From: Musa acuminata AAA Group
Lineage: Eukaryota; Streptophyta; Magnoliopsida; Zingiberales; Musaceae
Assembly (NCBI RefSeq): GCF_036884655.1
Contig: NC_088355.1
Coordinates: forward strand, 19,348,501 to 19,412,500
Direction: 5' to 3'
DNA length: 64,000 nucleotides
Part shown: positions 34,232 to 45,154 of the stretch, piece after piece
Layout: each line of letters begins with the position of its first letter
Numbering within the stretch: position 1 is the stretch's first letter
The notes under the pieces: model-generated
Told to the model about the DNA's origin: nothing
Seen by the model: only the letters and a program-made list of their open reading frames with translations
The model's database searches: none
Position numbers and translations under genes: made by a program

Positions 34232-34993
34232 AAACATTAAAAGTCTAGGCCGGAGCAAGAAATAATGTTCTGCTCCTTGACTCTCAATGGTCATAAACCA
34301 AGAATCAAAAAGGGACTCGCAACGCTTAAGTAACAAGTGGAAGCTATGAAATCACAAATACGATACAATTAGAAATATATCATATCCAAATTCACATACC
34401 CCCCTGATCTTCAAAACCTGTTCATCTACGAATTAATTCTTGTAGAAACTAAATATGTCATGATCTTAAAAGGGACACCAAACAAACATACGTACGCACG
34501 TTAAAAGATCTATCTTACAAAGAGCTTCTTCCTTAAATAAAAACTCATACGAAATCATGTAACAAACATCAATTGCTCTGAAACTCTCCTCAAGGCAAAG
34601 GCTCCCTAATCAAATCATCTTAATTGCTCACCTGCTGCAGGCGGTGGCACCTCTCCAGCTGGCGGTTGCACCTCCAGCTATCACGGGTTGCCAGAGGTTG
34701 CACCGCTCCAGCCAGAGGTGCAACCGCCAGCAGCTTTGCTCTTTAAAATCACGCTAGGGCCGGCTGAGGAACCGACCCCAACTCACCCCCATTTCCTCCT
34801 CTACTCTTCCAAGTCTCCTCCATTCCCATTTCACTCCTCTAAGCCTTCCAAATACCTCTTATTTCGGAGCAAAACATCAAGAATCCTTCCTTCTCTTGAA
34901 GATTTCACAAAGGTACTCTCCAAGAAGCTCTTAAATTCTGTTTTGTTCTTCATTTACTTTAGCTCATCATCATCCCTCTAAACAGCAGTAGTA
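34232..34993 (+). other. Spacer between gag and ORF2 of element C
   Basis: About 760 bp without coding sequence. At 34629-34735 it holds a GC-rich block of GGCGGTTGCACCTCC / GAGGTGCAACCGCC strings like those of the LTR U3. A pyrimidine-rich leader follows (about 34770-34980, CTCCTCTACTCTTCCAAGTC and similar). The arrangement of palindromic block then leader then ATG resembles the LTR promoter layout, but I see no clear TATA box. It may be a promoter or leader for ORF2. Confidence 0.5.
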
Positions 34994-36109
34994 ATGGGAT
35001 CTAGAAGATCCTCAAGGGACAAGGGAAAGAGGAGAGTAGTAGAAGAGTTTGATCTCACTCTTTTTGATTCCAAAAACCATGCTGAAAAATTTCTCTCCTT
35101 CGAACTAAGAAGCATCAATAAGGGAAAATACGTAGATCTGAATGAACTAAGAGATGTAGAGACTATCCATTGGTTTGCAAACCTAAATCTACTTCCCATT
35201 TTGCAGATCAACGAACCCATTTATCCTAGACTAGTTAGATTGTTTTATAAAAACATGCAAAAAGATGATGAAGAAAGGATATCAACCTATCTCTTAGGAC
35301 AACACATCTCAATCACTGATAGATTCATTTGTGATATGATAGGTATTCCCATGAAAAACATAGGACTTTACTTCAAAGGATCATGGGATAAAAAAACTAT
35401 TGAAACATCCTACGTTGAAGCCTTAGGAACAATCCTTGCCAATCCTAACGTAGAATCTATTCCTAAAAGTTGTGAACATCTAATGCCCTTTAACACTAAG
35501 ATACTTCATCATATCATGACTAGTATAATTCTTCCTAAGCAATACCATCATGATGAAGTGAGTCAATTGGAATTAGGAATTATGTACCTAATTATGAAAG
35601 AACGTGACATTTGTCTTGGGTATCTGATCCAACATAACATGTTGGAATTATCTACGAAAGATATGATGCTCCCATATGGTGGAATTATTACTAGAATAAT
35701 GAAAGCTTACGACATTCAAATACCACTAGAAGAAGAAGTAATGAAATCAGATAGATTCAGCATAATAAACAAAAATCTACTTCACCGACTAAGATGTCAC
35801 TATAGAAACGGTAACTGGGTTAGAATGCCTAGAAGAACTAATCCCCCTCAGCCTGAACCTGAACCAGAGCCGGAAACCTCAGTCTTTAGGAGTACCCACT
35901 CTCCTCCGATCTGTCCCTTTGAGGAAACACATCCGGTTGAGCAAACTCACACATCATCCATCGAAGATATCGGGATTCGGATGGACCGATTTGAGCAACG
36001 ACAAGAACGGCTTGAACTTCGACAAGATCAAATCCTAACCGAGCTACAACAAATCCATCGACAATTTGACTCTTTACTTAGGCACTTTAATCTTCCACCT
36101 CATGAATAA
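34994..36109 (+). CDS. Element C ORF2, 371 aa; possible plant-transposon-protein domain
   Basis: An uninterrupted ORF occupying the place where pol would be. The N-terminus is basic and Ser-rich (GSRRSSRDKGKRR), possibly a nuclear-localisation signal. Residues about 45-270 form a compact, mostly helical region with FANLNLLPILQINEPIYPRLVRLFYKNM. To me this resembles the domain annotated in plant genomes as 'putative plant transposon protein' (retrotransposon-associated, function unknown), but this is from memory and not searched. A Pro/Glu stretch (PQPEPEPEPE) follows at about 284-295. A C-terminal helix rich in Arg, Gln and Glu (about 325-362) looks like a coiled coil. I see no catalytic motif of protease, integrase or reverse transcriptase. 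It may be an extra structural or RNA/DNA-binding protein. Function unknown. Confidence 0.75.
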   Translation: MGSRRSSRDKGKRRVVEEFDLTLFDSKNHAEKFLSFELRSINKGKYVDLNELRDVETIHWFANLNLLPILQINEPIYPRLVRLFYKNMQKDDEERISTYLLGQHISITDRFICDMIGIPMKNIGLYFKGSWDKKTIETSYVEALGTILANPNVESIPKSCEHLMPFNTKILHHIMTSIILPKQYHHDEVSQLELGIMYLIMKERDICLGYLIQHNMLELSTKDMMLPYGGIITRIMKAYDIQIPLEEEVMKSDRFSIINKNLLHRLRCHYRNGNWVRMPRRTNPPQPEPEPEPETSVFRSTHSPPICPFEETHPVEQTHTSSIEDIGIRMDRFEQRQERLELRQDQILTELQQIHRQFDSLLRHFNLPPHE

Positions 36110-37314
36110 GCTTGTATAAACATCTGATGTTTTTGATATGACATGTTGTAAACTCCTTATGTTATTCATGAAGGACTTTGTCTTTATGGTTACCTGATAT
36201 GCTGTACATATGTTACCCTGATATGGTTATCTTTGTCTGTGTAAGCATATTTGCAAACATCTCTTGTTGTTTATCTCGGTTTTTGCACTGAAACTAAAAA
36301 GGTTTAAAAGCCTATGCCTTGAAAATATGAAGCAACATACCAATGTAAGTTGATAAGTCAGCAGTATGACATTGATATGGTTGCTACTGCTAATATGATT
36401 GCTATCATGCCATGTATCAAACAAAAATTTGCATCATACGAGCTGATATCTTACCATGTGATGCTACACTTGCTGAAATAAAAATCCTGCTATGCAATAT
36501 GATATAATGCTGCACTTGAAATAATTGTGTTACTACATCAAAATTATTTTTCGGATGTTATTACTATTACATGCCTTGACAAACGCTTGATCAAATAACA
36601 TGTTGCAAATTATGTGACAAAAATTTTTAACCAAATGCATGTAAAAAGTTCATTTTTCGGGTTGTATGCTAAAAATGGGATGTTCCCGTACACTCTTATG
36701 AAAACTCTTTGGAAAATGACTTTCCTCCGTCAAGCAAAAACAATAAAGAGATATATGTGTCATGACTTCCTTTATATGCTTGATAATGCTATCATGCTTT
36801 TTGTTGATGACAAAGGGGGAGAAAAATATGAATTGATAAACACTATGTCATAGCTGAACTGCCATAATCATATCTATGTCATAGTTGCAAATACTTGAGT
36901 GATGCTATAAACAATGTTATGCCATCATGATGCATCACCAAGAGATATGTGAACATGTACTATAGTTTGCATCATATCTTGATTTAATATTATGAAGAAA
37001 ATGCAAACGTACTAGAAAATCTCAAATGTGAGCATCATGTAAAAAAGTCCTTCGTAGCTTTATATGATTACATGATGAATGGTTACAAACACTATCATAC
37101 AAACTTGATGATGTATGTCATGCCTTGACATAATTCTTGAAGAGATACATCATGATAGGCATCATGATGGGAGCATTGATAAGTTTAACTGATCTAACTT
37201 ATCAATACGTCACTTGAATTCTTAGGTCTTGAATTCAAGGTTGACTTATCTCAACTATGGCATATAGATAGGGGGAGTTAAGGACAACTCCTTTATCAAT
37301 TGATTGTCATCATC
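36110..37314 (+). other. Element C AT-rich 3' internal region
   Basis: 1.2 kb without a convincing gene. It contains GATGACAAAGGGGGAGAAAA at 36808-36827, a purine-tract-like string found also in E, F and G, and a second GGGGGAGTTAAGG string near 37271. A short ORF spanning 36614-36853 has no recognisable domain. Confidence 0.65.
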
Positions 37315-37328
37315 AAAAAGGGGGAGAT
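37315..37328 (+). promoter_or_regulatory. Element C polypurine tract
   Basis: AAAAAGGGGGAGAT directly before the 3' LTR; the plus-strand DNA primer site. Confidence 0.93.
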
Positions 37329-39675
37329 TGTTGAATCTCGGATTTTGATGATGAAGTCAATTGTCATTTGTTATCTAATCTATGTGTTGAGATAAGTGTG
37401 CAGGATTAACTACGATGAGAGTAAGACAAGCAGCAGGAGTTGCGCCGGAGTCAAGATCATGATCACGTTGGGAGTTCGAGAGTTCGACGGAAGTTCGGAC
37501 GGTCGTCGGAGGTTCAGAGAGAACAGATCCGAGAAGTCCAGAAGCTTGCCAAGCGAAGCTCGTCGGAACTCGCCAAGTGGATCGTCGCAAAGTCCAGGAG
37601 TATGCCGGATGTCCGCAGAAGGATCACCGAGGGTCATCGGTTGATCGACGGAAGTTGGCCGGAAACTCGTCGGAAGAAGCGATTGACGCATCGGAGCAAA
37701 GCTGCAGAAGTTGTCTTAGAGTTAATCGTAGTTAGCATGATGATTAAGCATGAAAATGGGAGGTGATCCCATTAGCTTAATCTTGGGGCAATTGGGCCCC
37801 TGAAAAGATTCAAAGTGGGCCGAATGGAGTGAACCATTCGGACCCTGATTGCACCAGGAGGTGCAACCGCCCCAGCCAGGAGGTGCAACCGCCTGGGCTG
37901 TGGGGTTGAGAGGTGCAACCGCCCCAGCCAGGAGGTGCAACCGCCTGGGCTGTGGGGTTGAGAGGTGCAACCGCCCCAGCCAGGAGGTGCAACCGCCTGG
38001 GCTGCAAGGCTGGGAGGTGCAACCGCCCCAGCCAAGAGGTTGCACCGCCAGAGCTCAAGTTCCGAGCTCTGCCAGGCGATGCAACCACCGAGCTCAGTCT
38101 TCGAGCTCTGGCAGAGAGGTGCATCAGCCTGAGCTCAGTCTCGAGCTCTGCCAGGTGATGCATTCACCAAGCTCAGTCTTCGAGCTTTGGCAGAGAGGTG
38201 GATCAGCCTGAGCTCAGCTTGGAGCTCTGCCAGGTGATGCAACCACCGAGCTCAGTTTCGAGCTCTGCCAGGTGATGCAATCACCAAGCTCAGTCTTCGA
38301 GCTCTGCCAGGTGATGCAACCATCGAGCTCAGTCTTCGAGCTCTGGCAGAGAGAAGCAATCGGCAGAGCTCAGTCTTCGAGCTCTGCCAGGCGGTGCCAC
38401 CTCTCCAGTCGAGAGGTGCAACCGCCTGATCCCAGAATTCTGGGATTTGATCGTTTTGAGCTCGAATTTTGAATTGGTTTGGGGCCTATAAATACCCCAC
38501 CCATTCAGCACTGAAAAGAAAAAGACCTATACCGAAATCTTGATCTTTTTTGTGATTCTAAGAGCTCAAAAGTGTTGTAAAGCCTTTAAGTCTCCTCCTT
38601 CTGTTCTTCAAGTTTTCAATTGTAAAGTGAGGAGAGAAAGGTCTGTAAAGGTTGTCTCCTAAGCCTGTCAAAAGGAGAGAAACTGTAAGAGGGAAGTTTG
38701 GCCTTCGCCCATTGAAGGAAGGCACCTAGTTGACGTCGGCAACCTCATCGGTGGAGGAAGCCAAAAGTGGAGTAGGTCAAGGCTGACCGAACCACTCTAA
38801 ATCTCTGGTTTGCGTTTATTTTCGAGCACTTTATCATTACTGCAAACCTCCCTCATCACTACTGCTCTCTGCGCTTTCACGAACAAGTTCTAAGTGCTGC
38901 TCTTCCAAATCTGCATTCAGACGTAAATTCGTATTTTCATACATTACAGTTTACGTTTACGTTTGATTCTGCAGAACTGTTTTTTCGCGCTTTTACGAAC
39001 GAGCTTCTTTGGAGTTTACGCTTACATTTTAATCCAATCTGTCCTCTACGATTTTACGAACAAGTTTCAACATTTAGACGTAAAACTGCATTCAGACGTA
39101 AATCGGCTTTCCTCGCTCAATCATCAGATTTCAGTTCACGTTTACGTCTTGTTTTCAACTGCATACTGCCTTCTGCGATTATACAAACGAGTTTCAAAGT
39201 TTAGATGTAAATCTGCGTCTAGACGTAAAACTGCGTTTAGACGCAAATCTGCGTTTAGACGTAAAACTGCGTTTAGACGTAAAACTGCGTTTAGACGTAA
39301 AACTGCATTTAGACGTAAATCTGCGTTTAGACGTAAATCTGCGTTTAGACGTAAAACTGCGTTTAGACGTAAATCTGCGTTTAGACGTAAAACTGCGTTT
39401 AGACGTAAATCTGCGTTTAGACGTAAATCTGCATTTAGACGTAAATCTGAGTTTAGACGCAAAACTGCGCTTAGACGCAAAACTGCGCTTAGACGCAAAA
39501 CTGCGCTTAAACGCAATCTGCGCTTAGACGCAAACTGCACTTAGATACAAACTGAGAATTTGCTTTTGCATCATAATAGTTTTTGAACGAACGCAGCTTT
39601 TGGTTTTTAAATTATTATAAGATTTCCGCTACACTAATTCACCCCCCCCCCCTCTTAGTGCTCTTGATCCTAACA
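37329..39675 (+). repeat. Element C 3' LTR
   Basis: 2347 bp, nearly identical to 30243-32597. It is followed by the ATTCC duplication at 39676-39680 and then the Gypsy reverse transcriptase start. Confidence 0.95.
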
Positions 39676-41530
39676 ATTCCATTTAAAGCTCGGTAGTCGA
39701 TGCACATCCGCCAAGTTCCGTCCTTCTTGCGTACAAGTAGCACCGGTGAGGAATAGGGGCTGCAACTTGGTCGAATCACCCCTGTTTCAAGCATCTCCTT
39801 TACGATCTTTTCAATTTCATCTTTCTAGAGGTGAGGATATCGGTATGGTCGAGTGTTCGCTGGTGGCTTGCCCGGAAGGATTGGAATTCGATGGTCATGT
39901 TGCCGAGAAGGAGGAAGACGCACGGTTCAGCAAATATGTCGGCAAATTCAGTAAGCAATTGGGCAAGATTTTGATCTTCAAATTCTATTTTCTTCCCCTT
40001 TGGTTGCTGCTGGAGGTGTATCAAAAATGCACCATTTACCTTGTGTAAAACTTTCTCCATTCGTTGGGTCGAAACAGTGGTAACGTTGCTTCCGCGCTTC
40101 CCGCGTAGGATGATATGTTTGCCCTTACAGTAGAATTTCATAATTAATTTAGAAAAGTTCCAAGAGACATCACCTAGTGTAGTCAGCCATTCTATACCAA
40201 GCACTGCCTCATAGTCATCGATTGGTAGGAGGAAGAAATCGGTGATAATTTCTTGGTCTTGCAGTAATAGTTTCACCTACGGGCATCTTTGGTCGCACTT
40301 TAGGATTCTACCGTCGGCAAACTTTACATCGAACTTGCTGCAACCTTCAATATGCAGTGCCATCCGAGCAGCAACCTTACTATTCAGGAAGTTATTAGTG
40401 CTACCCGTGTCGATGAGAACAGTGATCGGCTGTTATTTGAGAAGGCCTCCAACTTTCATCGTTTGCGGATTTGAATAGCCGGCTAGTGCGTGTACCGTAA
40501 TGTCGGTCGGCTGTGGCTCTTCTTCCATATCTTCTTCTTCATGTTTAAGGCTCTCTTCTAGATGTTCAATGACCTCTTCTTCTACTGGTTCAATCATAAG
40601 AAGTCTACCATTTTTACAGCGATGCTCGCGGCTCCACGGCTCGTCGCAATGCCAACATAACCCCTTCGCAGATCGCTTCCGAAGTTCTTCTCTTGTTAAC
40701 CTTTTCAGTGCAGGGACTTGGTTGATAGTAGGGGGGGCTGAGGGCTTTAGTATTGTAGGTCGTGGAGTGATCCTTGTCCTCCAGGCTTCATGGTTCAATC
40801 GCTCCTCTTGAAGTCGTGCGAAAGAGATGGCTGCCATAAGCGTGTATGGTTGTCGCGCCTTAACTTCTCCCCGGATCTCCGGCTTTAAGCCCTCAATAAA
40901 AGTCCCCAATAACTATTTTTCAGACCAATCATGAGTTTGATTAGATAACCTTTTAAACCTGGTTTGGTACTCCTGAATGGTGGAGGTTTGTCGGATCTTT
41001 GCTAGTTCTCCGTCAATGTTCTCGTAATAAGTTGGTCCGAAGCGGATCAGTAGTCCTTCTTTGAATTGTCGCCATGAAAGGGCTCCATAAGTGTGTTCAA
41101 ACTAGTCAAACCATTGTATGGCATCCACTTCAAGATGTATAGCTGCAATTTCCACCATGGATGCATCCGCAGTTTTATGGTACCGAAAATATCGCTCAGC
41201 GCGCGAGATCCAACCAATTGGGTCTTCTTCTTCCCATCTAGGGAAGTCCACTCTCATGCGCGAATAGTTGGGGTCAGTCATAGAGCCTCCCCTCTCTTGG
41301 AAGTCATCTCTTTGGGCATAATGTGATTGGTTAGAGCTCTCTCCTTGATGTGATTTCTTCGGGCTTGGTGGTCGGCCCAAACTGAATTCGGTAAGGAGAG
41401 TCTGAATCTTATCCTCTATTCGTGCCTCAAAGGCTTCAAATTTAGCATTGATTGCCTCCTCAGATGCCATAGTATATGACTCCAAATCTGTGATGTTAAG
41501 ATCTCTCTTTTGTTGATGAGTTAAAGGCAT

Positions 41531-42049
41531 GTATAGGTTTGATAGAAATCAGTGAAAGTTTGCTGCAGAATTGTGTTGTCTTGTAAGAGCAGAATTATCG
41601 TCGAAGAAACAGCGGTTTCTCGACGAAATCTCCACAAAAAATTTGAGAGATTTGAGGAGAGAGTTGACAGCAATATCTCAGTTTATATAATAGCAAGGAT
41701 GTCCATCAAGAAAATTTCGACAGTAATAGCAAGAAAATTGGTGTAAGTTGCGATAGCAGAATTCTCTTCGAAAAATTTCAGCAACTTACGATGAAAATTT
41801 GCAGCAATATAGGAACGAATTTTTTTTTTTTTTTTTGGATTTTCGGATAGGGATAAATAAATTGCAGCAGCAGTAAGGTAGGAAACCAGAACTTGTTGCA
41901 ATTCACGGGGAGATCAAAGGTTGATCTGCGGTGGTGGAGATGATGGTGGAATTCGGCGACGATCTTTTAAGCAATTGTGGGAATTTCTTTGGATGGTTGT
42001 GGAGGGTTGATGGATGGCAATGGAAGGGCAGTGAGATGCCAAGAACGCT
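41531..42049 (-). other. Gypsy 5' untranslated leader
   Basis: About 520 bp between the primer site and the gag ATG. It includes a run of eighteen T at 41820-41837 (A-run on the coding strand). No ORF. Confidence 0.65.
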
Positions 42050-42063
42050 GCTCTAATACCAGG

Positions 42064-42536
42064 TGTTAGAACCCTTGCAGATTCTAAACTTGGGGTTGAT
42101 CTCTTTAGGGGATCGACCTCCTTGGAACTCTATAGGGGTTCCTCCCTCCAAGTTGCTACTCAAAGGCTGCAGAAAAGATTCATCTATTGCTTAAGAAAAG
42201 AGAAGGAATACATGGCTATTTATATGGCTTCTAAACCCTAACTCCTAATAGGACTCCTACTTAAGACTCTTACTTCTAACCAACTCCTAATATGACTCAT
42301 ACTCAAGACTCCTATTCCCTTACAACTCCTAATTCTTCTCTAAGAAAAAACCTCCTAACAGAATGTCCCTTTCAATTAGGACTCTCCTAGTTAGTCCTAA
42401 CAAAGTATCCCTCTCAATTAGGACTCTCCTAGCTAGAGTCCTAACAGAATGTTACTCTCAATTAGGACTCTCCTAGCTAGAGTCCTAACAGAATGTCCCT
42501 CTCAATTAGGACTCTCATAGCTATAGTCCTAACAAA
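42064..42536 (-). repeat. Gypsy 5' LTR
   Basis: 473 bp, the partner of 27250-27720, with the same four CTCTCAATTAGGACTCTC units. The primer site complement lies at 42050-42061. AAGAC follows at 42537-42541. Confidence 0.92.
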
Positions 42537-44407
42537 GACCAATTGTTTGATGATGGAGATAATATTGAGAAGCCAGAAACCTCTGTTTATATTTCTTGGA
42601 GTTTAGGTCTAGTTCCTTCACCTGTAGTTCATGATGATCATGGGGGAGATGAACAAGAAGATTATGATGAGAATACCAAAGATGATACACCTATAGTTGA
42701 TGATGTTGAACCAACTGAACAAGCACCTGTACCACCAGTTGAGATTCTATTGAGAAGATCTACTAGAGAGCGACAACCCTCTACCAGATATCCTCCACAT
42801 GAGTATGTTATGCTTACTGATGGGGGAGAGCCAGAAACTTACCAAGAAGCTATTCTACATTAGAATAAAAATGAGTGGGTTAAAGCCATGCAAGAAGAGA
42901 TGAGATCAATGCTTGAGAACCACACCTATGACTTGGTAAAATTGCCTAAAGTGAAGAAAGCTCTCAAGAATAAGTGGGTTTATAAATTGAAGACTGAAAA
43001 TAATAGCTCATAACAAAGATACAAGGCACGACTAGTTGTGAAAGGATTCAGTCAGAAGAAAGGTATTGGCTTTGAAGAAATATTTTCTCCGGTTGTAAAA
43101 ATGTTCTCTATCCGAGTTGTTCTTGGCTTAGCTGCCCGCTTGAATTTAGAAGTCGAGCAACTTGATGTGAAAATAGCATTTCTTTATGGTGACTTAGAAG
43201 AAGAAATTTACATGGAGCAACCAGAAGGTTTCAAAGTCAAAGGAAAAGAAAATATGGTGGGTAAGCTTAGGAAAAGTTTATATGGACTTAAACAGGTACC
43301 TAGACCGTGGTATAAGAAGTTTGATTCCTTTATGATAAGCCAAGGGTATGATATAACCACATCTGATCATTGTGTGTTTATGAAGAAATTTTCAAATGAT
43401 GATTTTATTATTTTACCACTATATGTTGATGATATGTTGATTGTTGGCCATGATGTTGGAAAAACTGGAAAGCTTAAAAGAGAGCTAAGTAAGTCTTTTG
43501 CCTTGAAAGACTTGGGATCCGTGAAACAAATACTTGGCATGAAGATTCTTCGTGATAGGAAGAAAAGGAAGATTTGACAATCTCAGGAGACTTACGTTGA
43601 AAAGGTTCTTGAAAGATTCAACATGAGTAAAGCCAAAGCAGTTTGTTCCTGACTTGTAGGTCATTTCAAGCTTAGTTCGAAATAATGTCCTACAAGTGAG
43701 AAAGAAAAAGAAGAAATGTCTAGAGTGCCTTACTCATCTACAGTTGGTAGTTTGATGTATGTGATGGTTTGTACTAGGTCAGATATAGCTCATGCAGTTG
43801 GAGTTGTCAGCCGATTTCTCTCAAATTCAGGAAAGGAACATTGGGCAGCAATGAAATGGATATTAAGATATCTAAGAGATACTTCCGGATTATGTTTATG
43901 TTTTGGTAATGATGAACCTGTGTTAGAAGGTTACATAGATGTAGACATGGCAGGTGATACTGATTCTAGGAAGTCCACTTCGAGATTCTTGATGACATTT
44001 GCAGGAGGAGCAGTCTCTTGGCAGTCTAAGTTACAAAAGTTTGTTGCTCTATCAACCATAGAAGCATAATACATTGCAATTATTGAAGCCTGCAAGGAAG
44101 CTTTATGGATTAAAAAGTTTCTACAGGAATTGGGCTTCAAACAGGAAGGATATACTGTTTACTGTGACAGTCAGAGTGTCATTCACCTCTCCAAGAATTT
44201 AACATACCATTCTAGATCCAAGCATATTGATGTGAGATATCACTGGATTCGTGATGTGCTTGAGATGAAAGAATTCAATTGGAAAAAGTACATACCAATG
44301 ATAATGGTTCAGATATATTGACAAAGTCTTTGCCTAAGGAGAAGCTTGAAGCATGTAGGCGAAGAACGAGCTTGGTACAACCACCATATGAGCTGGAGGG
44401 GGAGAAT

Positions 44408-45101
44408 TGTTGAGTCCAACCCATATGTGGGCTTGGACAAATTGGGTCGTTTGAGCCCAAATGAAAAAAATTAAAAAGAGGAGAGAGAAGGTGAGGAAAA
44501 TAGATCAGATTGCAGCTTGCAACGTGTGGCGGCGTGCATAGGAAAGAGGAGAGAGAAATAGAGAGAGAAATATTAGGTTTCTAAGTTTTCTACTTGACGA
44601 TAAGTGGCCAAACGTTATTAGTTTCGGCCCAAATTTTATGTGGAGAATCCTTACAGTAATCTCAACAATCCTAACAGTGTTGATCTGCAGTTTACCCTCT
44701 CTAAGGTACTTTCCTATGATATCCACTTTGTGAGAACTAGAATTTTCTTTTAAGGAGATCCATCCTATATGACGAAGATATGCTATTCTTGAGCCAAGAT
44801 CTATGATCTTGATTTTATTATGATCTTCTAGTTATTCTAGAGAGGACCTACTGTAAACCTATTATCATTATTATTTATAGTGGAAGTTTGAGGTGGACTA
44901 CGGTCCCGTGGTTCTTCCCACATTGAGTTTTCCACGTTAAAAAGATTTGGTCTCATTGTATGATTGATTATTTGCTCTATTGTTTATGCTGTGTTGGTTG
45001 ATATTTACATTTGGATATCAAGTTGGTATTTTGATGAGGAACTATTTTTGGTACAAAAAAGAGGGAAAAGAATATTCCGCTATAACAGGTTTTTCCCAAC
45101 A
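44408..45101 (+). repeat. Copia array LTR2
   Basis: 694 bp, TGTTGAGTCC...CCCAACA, shared between units 1 and 2. Purine tract 44395-44407 before it; primer site at 45104-45115. Confidence 0.92.
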
Positions 45102-45154
45102 AGTGGTATTAGAGCAATAGGTTGTTTGGTGCTAGTTTTTCTTATGTGATTGAA

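Larger units (their letters stand above)
30243..39675 (+). mobile_element. Element C: young non-autonomous LTR retrotransposon with gag plus a second ORF
   Basis: 9.43 kb, complete. It has 5' LTR 30243-32597, primer site, gag 32648-34231, ORF2 34994-36109, AT-rich 3' region, purine tract 37315-37328 and 3' LTR 37329-39675, bounded by ATTCC. By eye the LTRs differ by about eight to ten substitutions, a 9-bp deletion near 38450 and the C-run length, so the insertion is recent. Both ORFs are uninterrupted. No protease, integrase, reverse transcriptase or RNase H is present, so it must borrow enzymes. It sits inside the Gypsy reverse transcriptase. Confidence 0.93.
27750..41530 (-). pseudogene. 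Gypsy gag-pol polyprotein, split by element C
   Basis: Upstream part 41530 to 39681, downstream part 30242 to 27750. Order along the minus strand: Gag from ATG at 41530 (coiled region, then FPRWEEEDPIGWI), zinc knuckle CWHCDEPWSREHRC near 40616-40661, aspartic protease DTGSTNNFL near 40390-40417, reverse transcriptase start (TWRMCIDY) near 39690-39720. After element C follow VKDKYPIRVVDELLDEL, the FFDDILVYS active site near 29942-29970, RNase H, an HHCC integrase finger (28865-29010), catalytic integrase (DFIEG, SDRDKIF, HPQTDGQTE), and a chromodomain (VHWNNLPLEDATWEPYEEL) ending at 27750. Stops lie near 41101, 40914, 40437, 40274, 39826 and 28425. The pol part is much better preserved than gag. 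Chromodomains of such elements bind modified histones and guide insertion. Confidence 0.9.
27250..42536 (-). mobile_element. Gypsy chromovirus inserted in Copia unit 1
   Basis: A minus-strand Ty3/Gypsy element. It has LTRs of about 472 bp, TSD AAGAC, a primer site complement TGGTATTAGAGC at 42050-42061, and a gag-pol with protease, reverse transcriptase, RNase H, integrase and C-terminal chromodomain. Without the inserted element C (and one TSD copy) it is about 5.8 kb. The LTRs are very similar to each other (a handful of differences by eye), so it is fairly young but older than C. Confidence 0.92.
25138..44393 (+). pseudogene. Copia unit 1 gag-pol, split by the Gypsy insertion
   Basis: The left part is 25138-27249 and the right part 42542 to about 44393. 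I chose the ATG at 25138 (MESDSMFKLN) because it opens the Gag domain; an upstream in-frame ATG lies at 25105. Order: Gag (25138-25850) with a damaged zinc knuckle (CFHCNRPSQMKK, conserved Gly and His altered), protease near 25990 with DSGTS instead of DSGAS, pre-integrase and integrase (DDHC...SDNGDEY...ERMNRT) to 27200, then reverse transcriptase 43038-43577 with YVDDML, and RNase H 43890-44330. At least ten stops interrupt it, for example at 25849, 26242, 26647, 43012, 43575 and 44067. A 27-bp in-frame duplication lies at 26898-26951. The product cannot be made. Confidence 0.9.

Noticed and set aside
36614..36853. 79-aa ORF in the 3' region of element C
   Set aside because: AT-rich, no domain, and not kept open in the corresponding regions of other elements. 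Its end coincides with the purine-tract-like string, which better explains any conservation.
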